From Ruegeria sp. HKCCD7303 (lineage in GTDB: Bacteria > Pseudomonadota > Alphaproteobacteria > Rhodobacterales > Rhodobacteraceae): a stretch of 64,000 nt of DNA. The stretch is taken from contig NZ_WVRE01000002.1 in the NCBI RefSeq assembly GCF_013111185.1, forward strand, positions 124,001-188,000, read 5' to 3'. Every line of letters begins with the position of its first letter. Positions within the stretch are counted from its first letter, which is position 1. Positions 53,003-62,847 of this stretch are shown one piece after another. Position numbers and translations under genes: made by a program. Below the pieces are notes generated by a model. It was given only the letters and a program-made list of their open reading frames with translations, did not search any database and had not been told where the DNA came from.

Positions 53003-53061
53003 GGGGCGCTGCCCCCGTCGCGCAAGCGCGCCTCCCCCGAGGTATTTGGGGCCAGATGAAG
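53002..53061 (+). repeat. Hairpin-plus-core dispersed repeat, copy E
   Basis: Hairpin GGGGGC-GCT-GCCCCC (53002-53016) begins at the last base of the preceding stop codon. A second CGCGC-AA-GCGCG hairpin follows (53019-53030), then the core at 53035-53061 (CCCCGAGGTATTT, three bases, GCCAGATGAAG) and GGATC. It lies between convergent genes. Confidence 0.85.
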
Positions 53062-53069
53062 AGCGGATC

Positions 53070-53960
53070 TTATGAGCTGAGCGTGTGGGTGTAGTCTTTG
53101 GTGAACTCCGCATAGCCGTTGGACGTGGATTTCAGATGCGCGCGCATCCAGTGGTGCAGCGCGGGCAGGTGATGGAATGGCACATTGGGGAAGGAATGAT
53201 GCTCGGCATGGTATGGCATGTTCCAGGCCAGAAACCGCAAGGCTCGGTTGGTGAAGGTCGTGCGGGAGTTCTCGAGCATGTTTGCCACTGGCGGGCAGAG
53301 GCCATGCTCGGCCAGCAGGTAAAGGCGTAAAACGGGTTGAGCGACCAGCACCGGAAGAAGCCAGACCCAGAACAGTATCGTACTGTAAGTCAGACTGATG
53401 AGCGTTAACGTATAGAGACCAAGCAGAATGCGGGCTTCGGCCTTCATTGCGTTGTGTTGGCGTTTCGGAAGGTAAGGCGCATCCAGGTGGCCGCTCGCGT
53501 TTTGAACCAGTACCTTTGCCATGCCGCTCCAATAGGGCCAGCCGCTGAGGTAGATCAAAAGGTCAGACCAGCTATCGGGCCGCGGTTTGCCGCCTAGCTC
53601 GGGGTCGCGCTGAGGGTCATTGGTCCATTTGTGATGGGCGAGGTGGAAATAGCGAAACCAAACAAAAGGCAAGGCAATTGGTACCGAGACCAGATGTCCG
53701 ACCGCATCGTTTAGCCATCCTGTTCTAAAAGGGGTCTTATGGGTGCATTCGTGGCTGAGCGTAAAGAGAAACACCAGCAAAACGCCTTGCGGCAGGATCA
53801 AGACCGGCCAGAACGGGATTTGCGCCACGATTGCGGCGCTTAGGGCTGACAGCGCAGCCAGATAGATCGACAAATGCTTCAGCCCAGCGGTGTTCGACCG
53901 GCGTTGCAATCGGTCCTTGGTTTCCGCAGGCAGAGAAGCGATCAGGTCTTTGTGGTCCAT
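53070..53960 (-). CDS. Fatty acid desaturase
   Basis: Membrane di-iron desaturase of 296 residues. The three histidine boxes are visible: HECTHKTPF, HLAHHKWTNDP and the C-terminal HAEHHSFPN. Four or more hydrophobic segments surround them. Substrates in this family range from acyl lipids to small alkylated or carotenoid compounds, and the context does not decide. The gene starts 45 bases downstream of the extensin-like gene, on the same strand. Confidence 0.9.
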   Translation of the reverse strand: MDHKDLIASLPAETKDRLQRRSNTAGLKHLSIYLAALSALSAAIVAQIPFWPVLILPQGVLLVFLFTLSHECTHKTPFRTGWLNDAVGHLVSVPIALPFVWFRYFHLAHHKWTNDPQRDPELGGKPRPDSWSDLLIYLSGWPYWSGMAKVLVQNASGHLDAPYLPKRQHNAMKAEARILLGLYTLTLISLTYSTILFWVWLLPVLVAQPVLRLYLLAEHGLCPPVANMLENSRTTFTNRALRFLAWNMPYHAEHHSFPNVPFHHLPALHHWMRAHLKSTSNGYAEFTKDYTHTLSS

Positions 53961-54005
53961 GCGGACATCGTTAAGTCCGGCGTAAGTCCGGTCAAGTCCG
54001 AAGAG

Positions 54006-54737
54006 CTATCGGCAAACCGGAGCACCTTTGCGTTGGGCGGTGTCAAAGTGAAAATGCCCAACGTGATAGCGGTCGGCGTCCGGGCCGAGTACGGTACTGA
54101 ACACGCCACAAGCACCGTTGTGCAGCTCGCGCAACACCGCACTTTGGGTATTGTCCGTCCACCCGTCCTTAACGGTGATTTGTGTGCCGTCCTGAAGAAC
54201 AAAGGTTGAAATATCAATGGCCCGCCCGCGTGCATGTTGAGACAGGCGCGCGCGTGGCCGGTTGTTTTGGGTTTTGCAGGCATAGTGCCCCACAACCCGC
54301 ATCCCCTTGAGCCCGCCGCCCATTTCGGCAAAGGCGGGTTTGGCAACGGTTTCGATCCATGTTTTCAGCGTGACAGCCGTCTGACAATCCATCAGCGAAA
54401 ACTGACTGAGGGCAACATTTGAAATCCGGTAGACCCGAACCGGTTTGGCAATGCCGCAGCCCCGGGCTTTGCTTTTCAGGGTTTTGCGCGTTTCGCCCAA
54501 TATGGTCCAGTCGCCGCAGACGGCCCCGCGTTCGCGCATCCGCTCGCGTCCTTGTTCCAATTGCATGGCCGCGCATGGGGACAGGTCGTCGGGCGTCTGC
54601 GCGGCTGGTTCGGCGGTTGTGGACTCGTTGGGCAATGAAACATCCAACGGTTCGCCAGAATCTGCACAGTCCGGGCTGGCGCTTGCGATCCCTGCACTTA
54701 AGCAGAGAAAAAGGACAGTCAAACAGACCTGCTTCAT
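54006..54737 (-). CDS. Extensin-like family periplasmic protein
   Basis: Exported protein of 243 residues. A signal peptide (MKQVCLTVLFLCLSAGIASA) is followed by an acidic linker, then the extensin-like C-terminal domain. Its hallmark is SQHARGRAIDISTFVLQDG and the final HVGHFHFD, which resemble the His/Asp zinc sites of LD-endopeptidases. Peptidoglycan hydrolysis is therefore plausible but unproven. The ATG at 54737 begins the signal peptide; an ATG seven codons earlier is also in frame. Confidence 0.85.
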   Translation of the reverse strand: MKQVCLTVLFLCLSAGIASASPDCADSGEPLDVSLPNESTTAEPAAQTPDDLSPCAAMQLEQGRERMRERGAVCGDWTILGETRKTLKSKARGCGIAKPVRVYRISNVALSQFSLMDCQTAVTLKTWIETVAKPAFAEMGGGLKGMRVVGHYACKTQNNRPRARLSQHARGRAIDISTFVLQDGTQITVKDGWTDNTQSAVLRELHNGACGVFSTVLGPDADRYHVGHFHFDTAQRKGAPVCR

Positions 54738-54834
54738 GCTCACTCGATACTCCATCACACACGGTTACGGGTACAGGATGGTCAAAGCTGGGCCGTCTGT
54801 AAACTCAACTTTTCAGAGATTTACGTTGGTTGGG

Positions 54835-55254
54835 CTATTCCCTCGGGATGTCAAAGCCCGGCGCGGCCAACTCAAAACCTTCGAAATCAAAGCCGGGAGA
54901 GACCGTGCAACTGACCAAGGTGTAGTCGCCGGTGCTGCGTGCAGCCTGCCAATGGCCTTCCGGTACGATCAACTGCGGTGCGCCTTTAGACAGGTCAAGT
55001 GTGAGAAGGTGATCGGCGGCGGGGCCTTTATCTGTTGCGCTGAGCGACAGGACCAGAGGCGCGCCTGCGTGGTAGAGCCAGATCTCGGTGGCGTCGACCC
55101 GATGCCAGTGGCTGCTTTCTCCGGCCTGCAACAAGAAATAGATGCAAGTGCCGGTGGGGCGGCCTGCGTTGCTGGCACGCCATGTCTCGGCATACCATCC
55201 GCCTTCGGGATGACGTTGCAGGTTCAGGTGGTCGATAATGTCTTGTGCGGTCAT
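54835..55254 (-). CDS. Cupin, DUF985 family
   Basis: Small beta-barrel protein of 139 residues. It starts with the DUF985 motif LNLQRHPEGGWYAETWR; HWHRVDATEIWLYHAG holds the putative metal-binding histidines and glutamate, and LVSCTVSPGFDFEGFEL closes it. The family resembles yeast YML079w and sugar epimerase folds; activity unknown. Divergent from selO across 86 bases. Confidence 0.88.
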   Translation of the reverse strand: MTAQDIIDHLNLQRHPEGGWYAETWRASNAGRPTGTCIYFLLQAGESSHWHRVDATEIWLYHAGAPLVLSLSATDKGPAADHLLTLDLSKGAPQLIVPEGHWQAARSTGDYTLVSCTVSPGFDFEGFELAAPGFDIPRE

Positions 55255-55340
55255 GAGTGCCCTCTTGGTTCGGCGCGATTATGCACGGGACGATACGATC
55301 CGCTATGGTATTCGTGCGCCCGAACAATATGTAATGCGAC

Positions 55341-56759
55341 ATGACCCTGACGATCCCCTTTGATAATACTTATGCCCGTCTGCCGGATGCGTTTTTTGCG
55401 CGGCAGGCTCCGCTTCCCGTCCGTGCGCCACAGATGATTGCGTTTAACGATGATTTGGCGAAGTTGCTGCAAATTGCACCAGGAGATGTGCATGACATGG
55501 CCGAGGCTTTTGCCGGCAACCATCTGCCCACAGGTGCGGAGCCTATCGCGCAGTTATATTCGGGGCACCAGTTCGGACAGTATAACCCTCAATTGGGGGA
55601 TGGGCGTGCGGTGTTGCTGGGCGAGACCGTGGGCACCGACGGTGTGCGCCGGGACATTCAGTTGAAAGGCTCGGGCCCCACGCCGTTTTCGCGCCGAGGC
55701 GATGGTCGGGCGTGGCTGGGGCCGGTTCTGCGTGAATATGTGGTGTCTGAGGCGATGCACGCGCTGGGCGTTCCGACCACGCGTGCTCTGGCGGCTGTGG
55801 AAACGGGCGAAACGGTGTTTCGCGAAGGCCCGATGCCCGGCGCTGTGCTGACGCGTGTGGCCAGCAGCCATCTGCGGGTGGGTACGTTTCAGGTTTTCGC
55901 CGCACGGGGGCAGCTGGACAGTTTGCGTCGACTAACGGAATACGCCATCGCGCGTCACTATCCTGAGGCTGACGGGCCGATGGGTCTGTTGCGGGCGGTG
56001 CGGGACGCACAGGCCAAGTTGATCGCGCAGTGGATGAGCGTGGGATTCATTCACGGTGTTATGAACACTGACAATTGCTCGATCGCGGGTGAGACGATTG
56101 ACTATGGTCCTTGCGCTTTCATGGACACGTATCACCCCAACACGGTCTACAGTTCGATTGACCGGATGGGGCGGTATGCCTATTCGAACCAGCCCGACAT
56201 TGCCGTATGGAACCTTGCGCAGTTGGCGACGTCCTTGATCCAGCAGATGGATGACAAGGAGGCCGCTGTCGAAGAGGCGACCGAGATCGTCCATGCCATG
56301 CCAGAGCTTTTGCAGCAGAATTGGTTGACCCTGTTCCGTGCCAAGATCGGTCTGACGATTGACGAAGACGCTGATCTAGAGCTTGTGACGGATTTATTGA
56401 AACGCATGGCCGAAGGGCAGGCGGATTTCACCAACACCTTCCGGGCGCTGGGCAGCGATACCGCGCGGGATCAATTTGTTGACCCCGCCAGCTATGACAG
56501 TTGGGCCCAGGGCTGGCGCGCGCGATTAGAGCGCGAAGCGCAACCGATGGACGTGATGGCCGCTTCTAACCCGGCGTTCATTCCGCGCAACCACCGTGTC
56601 GAACAGATGATCCAAGCTGCGGTGCAAGGGGATTACGCGCCGTTCCATCGGCTGAACGCCGTCCTCGCACAGCCTTACGATGATCAGGATGATGCCGCAG
56701 ATTTGAGACGGCCCCCGGCCAAGAACGAGGTGGTGCACGCAACCTTCTGTGGGACGTGA
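55341..56759 (+). CDS. selO: Protein adenylyltransferase SelO (YdiU family)
   Basis: Pseudokinase-fold enzyme that AMPylates proteins (472 residues). It has [20 protein letters not shown], in parts, the nucleotide-binding [20 protein letters not shown] and the active-site segment [25 protein letters not shown] with its Asn and Asp. Like most bacterial SelO it has no selenocysteine; it ends VVHATFCGT with a cysteine at the corresponding place. Known bacterial SelO links to oxidative-stress responses. Confidence 0.93.
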   Translation: MTLTIPFDNTYARLPDAFFARQAPLPVRAPQMIAFNDDLAKLLQIAPGDVHDMAEAFAGNHLPTGAEPIAQLYSGHQFGQYNPQLGDGRAVLLGETVGTDGVRRDIQLKGSGPTPFSRRGDGRAWLGPVLREYVVSEAMHALGVPTTRALAAVETGETVFREGPMPGAVLTRVASSHLRVGTFQVFAARGQLDSLRRLTEYAIARHYPEADGPMGLLRAVRDAQAKLIAQWMSVGFIHGVMNTDNCSIAGETIDYGPCAFMDTYHPNTVYSSIDRMGRYAYSNQPDIAVWNLAQLATSLIQQMDDKEAAVEEATEIVHAMPELLQQNWLTLFRAKIGLTIDEDADLELVTDLLKRMAEGQADFTNTFRALGSDTARDQFVDPASYDSWAQGWRARLEREAQPMDVMAASNPAFIPRNHRVEQMIQAAVQGDYAPFHRLNAVLAQPYDDQDDAADLRRPPAKNEVVHATFCGT

Positions 56760-56772
56760 CCCATCTCGGGCC

Positions 56773-57660
56773 TTACTTTCGAACAATCTCCAACACGGCG
56801 GCGCTGACGATCAGCGCAGCGCCCAGAAACTCGCGCAGGCCAAAGGGTTCTCCGGATAGCACGGCAGCAGATGCGATTCCGACGACCACTTCGCTCATCA
56901 GCAGCAGGCCGACCCTTGATGGGGAAAGCTTTGTTGCTGGCCAAATCGTCATGTAGACCATGGGCAGGATGTAGAAGGCCGACAGCAGGGCGAACAGAAG
57001 CACGCGGATCGTCTCATGAGGTGCCACGGAAGGGATGTTCTGCTCGCCCAGCAATGGAAGGCTGAACAAGGACAGAATCAGCGCGCCGAATACAAAGGCA
57101 AAGACCTGCCCCGAAATCGAGATGCGATTGACACGATAAAGGCCCATAGAGCCCAGGGCCCAGCATACGCCTGATGCCAATGCCAGCCAATCGCCTATGT
57201 TTTGCGGCCAGGGCACGAAACCCGCGCCGCCCAGAACAACAAAAAGGCCGCCCAACCCGCAGAAGAGACCGGCAAGACGCATAAGGTTGAGGCGTTCACC
57301 CAAAAACATGACGCCCAGAAGCGTGCCCCAAATGGGCGTGAGGTAGAACAGCAGGATCGACCGGACAACGTCAGTGTATACAAGACTGATGGAATACAGG
57401 CTGAACGCGGCACCCGTGAACATCCCGCTGAGCATCAGGTTGCGCCATTCGCGAACAAGTGTGTGTCGGTCGCTCCAAACAAATGGGAATAGAGCGATCA
57501 GGGCCGCGCAATACATGACAATCCCGGGCCAGGGGCCGGTCAGACCCTGATCCAGAAAGAACCGAACCGGGATCCAGTAGAGCCCCCATAGCGCGCCGCC
57601 CATGACCAGAACCAGGCTGGCGCGGGTGCTGTTGACCGGCTGTGTCTGATGCAGTTCCAT
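56773..57660 (-). CDS. DMT superfamily transporter (EamA)
   Basis: Inner-membrane protein of 295 residues with ten predicted hydrophobic segments in two EamA repeats. ILLFYLTPIWGTLLGVMFLGERL ends the first, and MSEVVVGIASAAVLSGEPFGLREFLGAALI ends the second. Likely an exporter of amino acids or metabolites; substrate unknown. Convergent with selO, with 13 bases between stops. Confidence 0.88.
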   Translation of the reverse strand: MELHQTQPVNSTRASLVLVMGGALWGLYWIPVRFFLDQGLTGPWPGIVMYCAALIALFPFVWSDRHTLVREWRNLMLSGMFTGAAFSLYSISLVYTDVVRSILLFYLTPIWGTLLGVMFLGERLNLMRLAGLFCGLGGLFVVLGGAGFVPWPQNIGDWLALASGVCWALGSMGLYRVNRISISGQVFAFVFGALILSLFSLPLLGEQNIPSVAPHETIRVLLFALLSAFYILPMVYMTIWPATKLSPSRVGLLLMSEVVVGIASAAVLSGEPFGLREFLGAALIVSAAVLEIVRK

Positions 57661-57881
57661 TCAGCCCCTCGAGTTGCGGCGGTTTGGCCGTTCCACTGCA
57701 ACCGGATAGAGCAGGGGATCAAAAGGAACAATCCTTTGGTGATCGCTTGCGGGTCGTTTGCCAATAAATCGTGCGATTGGCGTTGTTTCTTTCCGAGGCA
57801 TTCGTTCTGTATCGGAACAGGGGGGGTTGCGCGCCGCGCCAGAGGTGGCACATTGAGCGCAAGCCCATTGGTCAAGCCCTT

Positions 57882-58586
57882 ATGAAACAATCTTCAACCC
57901 TACGTATCGCCAGCTATAACATTCAAAAATGCCTCGGGCTGGATTTCCGGCGTCAACCGCAGCGTATCCTGCAGGTCATCGAACACATGCGGGCCGACAT
58001 CGTTGTGCTGCAAGAGGCAGACAAACGCCTGCCGCCGCGCCCGGCAGCCCTGCCGCATTTCATGCTGGACGAGGCGGGTTGGCAGATCGTCGATCTTGGC
58101 GGGGCCGGCAGCCTTGGGTGGCATGGTAATGCAGTCATATGGCGTGGGGATGGTATTTCCGTCCGTCAAAAAGGGCATCATGACTTGCCGGGGTTAGAGC
58201 CGCGCGGTGCGGTCCGAGTCGAGTTCGATACTCAAATCGGGCCGTTGCGGGTGATGGGGATGCATCTTGGGTTGCTGCCCGCATCGCGGCGGCAGCAGAT
58301 TTCGCACATCCGGCGCTTTGATGATGATCTGGCCAAGATGCCAACCGTCTGGGCCGGGGATTTCAACGAATGGTCGCGGCAACCGGTTCTGGACCATCTG
58401 GCCCCCGAGATGCGCTTTCTACCGCCCCGACCCAGCTTTCCCGCAGCGCAACCGCTTGGCGCGTTGGACCGGATCGCGCTGGGCGCAGGGGTGAAAGCCA
58501 CCGCGCATGGGGTTCACGACGCGCGCCCGGCACATATCGCATCGGATCATCTGCCTGTCTGGGCCGATCTGACACGTGCTGCGTAA
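57882..58586 (+). CDS. Endonuclease/exonuclease/phosphatase family protein
   Basis: EEP-fold metal-dependent hydrolase of 234 residues. Motifs: RIASYNIQKCLGLD at the start, IVVLQEAD with the metal-binding Glu, WAGDFNEW, and SDHLPVWADL at the end. Relatives cleave DNA, phospholipids or phosphoinositides, and the target is not evident. The ATG at 57882 has only a weak ribosome binding site. The upstream 220 bases hold the divergent promoter shared with the DMT transporter; I see no other feature there. Confidence 0.82.
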   Translation: MKQSSTLRIASYNIQKCLGLDFRRQPQRILQVIEHMRADIVVLQEADKRLPPRPAALPHFMLDEAGWQIVDLGGAGSLGWHGNAVIWRGDGISVRQKGHHDLPGLEPRGAVRVEFDTQIGPLRVMGMHLGLLPASRRQQISHIRRFDDDLAKMPTVWAGDFNEWSRQPVLDHLAPEMRFLPPRPSFPAAQPLGALDRIALGAGVKATAHGVHDARPAHIASDHLPVWADLTRAA

Positions 58587-58669
58587 GAACAGCGGAAAAG
58601 CAGAAATCCCTGTGGCGCAAACGGCGCAGACATACTAAGACAGATACCCGAGCAAGTCTGAGGGGCATC

Positions 58670-59083
58670 ATGTCGGAAACGATTATTGGGCGTTGTGAGG
58701 CCAAGGGCCTGCGCATGACCGGTCAAAGAAGGATCATCGCGCAGGTGCTGGAACAAAGCGACGACCATCCGGATGTCGAAGAGCTCTATTCACGTGCTTC
58801 TGCCGTCGACAAAGGTATTTCGATTGCAACCGTATATCGGACGGTGAAACTGTTTGAAGAAGCGGGGATTCTGGAGCGTCTGGAATTCGGCGATGGCCGC
58901 GCACGGTACGAGGATGCCGAGCGTGACCATCATGATCACTTGATCGATATGCAATCGGGTGAGGTGATAGAATTCGTCGACCCTGAGATCGAAGCCCTTC
59001 AGGAAAAAATCGCGGCAAAGCTGGGGTACAAACTGAAAGGCCATCGGCTGGAGCTGTATGGCGTGCCACTGGAACAGGATTAA
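58670..59083 (+). CDS. Fur-family metalloregulator (Mur/Fur-like)
   Basis: Metal-sensing repressor of 137 residues. The winged helix is clear (LRMTGQRRIIAQVLEQSDDHPDVEELY, in parts, then ISIATVYRTVKLFEEAGIL). The metal site includes the HHDHLID segment. Both CxxC structural zinc pairs of classical Fur are missing, as in alphaproteobacterial Mur, which answers to manganese. The ATG at 58670 has GAGGGG upstream. It is followed after 131 bases by a DMT transporter. Confidence 0.88.
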   Translation: MSETIIGRCEAKGLRMTGQRRIIAQVLEQSDDHPDVEELYSRASAVDKGISIATVYRTVKLFEEAGILERLEFGDGRARYEDAERDHHDHLIDMQSGEVIEFVDPEIEALQEKIAAKLGYKLKGHRLELYGVPLEQD

Positions 59084-59214
59084 ATCATCACGAAACGCGA
59101 TTGATCCCCTCACGTTAATTCATCACGCGTGACGGGAAATGTCTTGCCAGAGGCCATTGGTTGAGGTTGTTGTGCGCATAGGCACCCAAAGTGCTTTTTC
59201 CTGTGGACGCGCAT

Positions 59215-60093
59215 ATGAACAACGTAAACGGCATTCTGCTGCTCATTGGGTCGATGGCGGCCTTTGCACTTGAGGACATGTTCATCAAGGTTCTGTCGGT
59301 CTCGGTGCCGACAGGGCAGATCATGGTGTTCCTCGGCGTGGTCTGTACGCTCGTGTTTGCGGCTCTGTCAGTGGCCTCGCGCAAACGCGTCTTTGACCCG
59401 ATGGCCTGGAAGCTATTGCCGTTGGCGCGCGCGGCAACCGAAGGGATCGGGGCAGTAACCTTTGTTACGGCGCTGTCTTTGATCGACCTTTCAACGGTCG
59501 CCGCCGTTTTTCAGGTCCTGCCGCTGGCTGTCACCATGGGGGCAGCAATGTTTTTGGGGGAACACGTCGGCTGGCGGCGTTGGAGCGCGATTGGCGTGGG
59601 TTTTATCGGCGTTCTGATGATCATTCGTCCCGGTTTCCAAGGGTTCCAGCCCGAGTCTCTTTTTGTGATTTTGTCCGTCCTGGCCATTGCTGCGCGCGAT
59701 CTCATCACGCGTAAGCTGGATGCGCGAGTCGCCTCGACCGTTGTAGCGATGCAAGCGTTCATTGCAGTTGCGCTGGCTGGCGGGCTGTTGATGGCGATTT
59801 CCGGTGCATCATTTGTGCCGCTTCAGGACGGACAATCGCTACCGTATCTCGGGGCCGTAGGGTCCGGTGTGATTGGGTATTACGGCATTGTCACCGCGAT
59901 GCGTGTCGGCGAAGCGTCGGCATTGATGCCGTTCCGCTACACGCGTCTGGTGTTCTCGATCGTTGCAGGAATGCTGGTTTTTGGGGAGCGGCCAGATGCG
60001 CTGACGCTTGCGGGCGCGACACTTATCATTGGGTCCGGACTTTATACCTTTGTTCGCGAGCGGCGTTTGGCAAACGAACTGGCTCCGGTCTAA
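59215..60093 (+). CDS. DMT superfamily transporter (EamA)
   Basis: Inner-membrane protein of 292 residues with ten hydrophobic segments. The first repeat ends LPLAVTMGAAMFLGEHVGWRRWSAIGVGFIGVLMIIRPGF (in parts) and the second with ASALMPFRYTRLVFSIVAGMLVFGE. This is the pattern of RhaT/PagO-like transporters of unknown substrate. The start at 59215 (MNNVNGILLLIGSM) is favoured over an ATG eight codons earlier because the membrane segment starts there. Confidence 0.88.
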   Translation: MNNVNGILLLIGSMAAFALEDMFIKVLSVSVPTGQIMVFLGVVCTLVFAALSVASRKRVFDPMAWKLLPLARAATEGIGAVTFVTALSLIDLSTVAAVFQVLPLAVTMGAAMFLGEHVGWRRWSAIGVGFIGVLMIIRPGFQGFQPESLFVILSVLAIAARDLITRKLDARVASTVVAMQAFIAVALAGGLLMAISGASFVPLQDGQSLPYLGAVGSGVIGYYGIVTAMRVGEASALMPFRYTRLVFSIVAGMLVFGERPDALTLAGATLIIGSGLYTFVRERRLANELAPV

Positions 60094-60116
60094 TTGTGTT
60101 GGCGCAAACAACAGGC

Positions 60117-60159
60117 TGTTAGCCCTAAAGGTCCGAAAATGTGCCTGTTAGCGATAACG
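60117..60159. promoter_or_regulatory. Two LacI-like operator sites upstream of eno
   Basis: TGTTAGCGATAACG (60146-60159) contains the dyad GTTA-GCGA-TAAC. A related sequence, TGTTAGCCCTAAAG, lies 29 bases upstream (60117-60130). The pair is 71 to 113 bases before the enolase start, where a promoter is expected. Enolase is a reported target of CceR-type LacI regulators in alphaproteobacteria, from memory and unverified here. Confidence 0.45.
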
Positions 60160-60193
60160 GAACCGGTTTACATTTGGGCCGGTGCTGCTATGA

Positions 60194-61507
<1,314 letters not shown>

Positions 61508-61555
61508 CACATCTGATGCTAGGCTGACCCTCGGACACAATCCGGGGGCCACGTC

Positions 61556-62095
61556 TTGCTAAAGATCATTGAACCAGAAACGCCGGACCAGTTGAACGCG
61601 GTTCGGCGTTTGTGTTGGGACTATCGGGATTTCCTGCTGACCTTGGATGAAAAATCCGTTCAGATCGTTCAGACCTTTTATCCAAAGCAAAAATACGCCC
61701 GTTTGATGGACAACATCGAGGTGGATCACGCACCGCCAAATGGTGGGATCAAGTTGGCTGTGTTGGAAGGTGAGCCGATTGGTAGCGGCATGTTTCATAC
61801 AATCGCGCCGGGCGTGGCCGAGATAAAGCGGGTGTATGTGACGGATGCGGCAAGGGGCTCTGGCGCGGGCCGTGCCATTATGTTGTCGCTGATTGAAACC
61901 TGCAGGGATCTTGGCTTTGACTATATCCGAATGGATACCGGAAAACCGCTGGAGGCAGCGACTCAATTATACCTGTCGTTGGGGTTTACCCTGCGCGACG
62001 CATACTCTGAGATTCCAGAAATCGCACGGGACCACCTGATTTTTTTCGAGATGTCGCTTACGAAACTCAAAAAAACTAAAAATAACGATAGTTGA
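61556..62095 (+). CDS. GNAT family N-acetyltransferase
   Basis: Acetyltransferase of 179 residues. Motif A is KRVYVTDAARGSGAGRAIMLSLIETC, and motif B is FDYIRMDTGKPLEAATQLYLSLGF. The N-terminal helical part starts with IIEPETPDQLNAVRRLCWDYR. The TTG start at 61556 has GGGGG upstream; no ATG is suitable. The C-terminus is basic (LTKLKKTKNNDS). Substrate unknown. Confidence 0.85.
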   Translation: MLKIIEPETPDQLNAVRRLCWDYRDFLLTLDEKSVQIVQTFYPKQKYARLMDNIEVDHAPPNGGIKLAVLEGEPIGSGMFHTIAPGVAEIKRVYVTDAARGSGAGRAIMLSLIETCRDLGFDYIRMDTGKPLEAATQLYLSLGFTLRDAYSEIPEIARDHLIFFEMSLTKLKKTKNNDS

Positions 62096-62168
62096 ATTTA
62101 ATCAGTGTTTTAGCAACCAGGATTGCCCTGATCTGTTTACGAGAACCCTGCTTTAGTAAAGTTATGTG

Positions 62169-62192
62169 TGAACTTGTTACTAACCAAGTTCA
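62169..62192. promoter_or_regulatory. 24-base dyad upstream of the small lipoprotein gene
   Basis: TGAACTTG, eight bases, CAAGTTCA: perfect eight-base arms. It ends 44 bases before the small lipoprotein start, within an AT-rich stretch (62040-62230). Size and placement suit a dimeric repressor or activator site. Confidence 0.5.
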
Positions 62193-62236
62193 TTCTGAAT
62201 GCAGTAATCTCGTTTCATTGCAGAAAGGGGAGTACG

Positions 62237-62401
62237 ATGTCTGTATCAAAATTCCTTCTGATCATCACCGCAGCGTCCATCACAGTTCTGTCCGCTTGTT
62301 CCGAGCCGGGGACATATCCGATAACCGGAGAACCAGTTTCAGCGAACGATCCGGTTCAGGACATGAATCCAGCCAATATCTTCAGAGGCGAGTCGCGCTA
62401 A
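62237..62401 (+). CDS. Small lipoprotein
   Basis: Fifty-four residues: signal MSVSKFLLIITAASITVLSA with lipobox LSAC (Cys21), then a short polar tail (EPGTYPITGEPVSANDPVQD, then MNPANIFRGESR). AAGGGGAG sits seven bases before the ATG, one of the best ribosome binding sites here. The mature part is only about 34 residues, like entericidin- or lysis-protein-sized lipoproteins, but I see no match to either. The stop overlaps that of the convergent GNAT gene. Confidence 0.75.
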   Translation: MSVSKFLLIITAASITVLSACSEPGTYPITGEPVSANDPVQDMNPANIFRGESR

Positions 62402-62847
62402 AGCGCTTTGCTCATCAGCATGTATCTGTCACGCGGTTTGAATCCGGTGCGCAGGTACAGTTTCTGAGCGGCCTCGCTGGTGCGGTCGACTTCCAAGTGC
62501 AATGCCGTCAATCCTGCTCCAGCCAGAGCTTTGGGCAGATCCAGCAAAACCTCGGTCGCGATACCGCGGCCACGAACGGCAGGACGGATATAGATTTCGT
62601 CCACGAAACCGTCCATGCCACCAAATTCGACCGACCAGCCGAAGGTCAGGATGATATACCCCAACGGTGCACGCCCCGGTCCGATCAGATAGACACAGCC
62701 ATGAGGGATGCCTTCCAGTAAGGGGGCAAGGGCATTTCGGGTTTTGTCGGCGTCCTGTTCTATTCGCGCTTCGGCGTGAAACGCAGTGACCAGCGCCATC
62801 AGGCGGTCCAGATCTTCGGGGCGCGCAAGGCGCAGAGCGGCGCTCAT
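62398..62847 (-). CDS. GNAT family N-acetyltransferase
   Basis: Acetyltransferase of 149 residues. Motif A is VDEIYIRPAVRGRGIATEVLLDLPKAL and motif B is LHLEVDRTSEAAQKLYLRTGF. It overlaps the nucleoside hydrolase gene by four bases (ATGA), so the pair is co-translated, but a functional link is not evident. Confidence 0.88.
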   Translation of the reverse strand: MSAALRLARPEDLDRLMALVTAFHAEARIEQDADKTRNALAPLLEGIPHGCVYLIGPGRAPLGYIILTFGWSVEFGGMDGFVDEIYIRPAVRGRGIATEVLLDLPKALAGAGLTALHLEVDRTSEAAQKLYLRTGFKPRDRYMLMSKAL

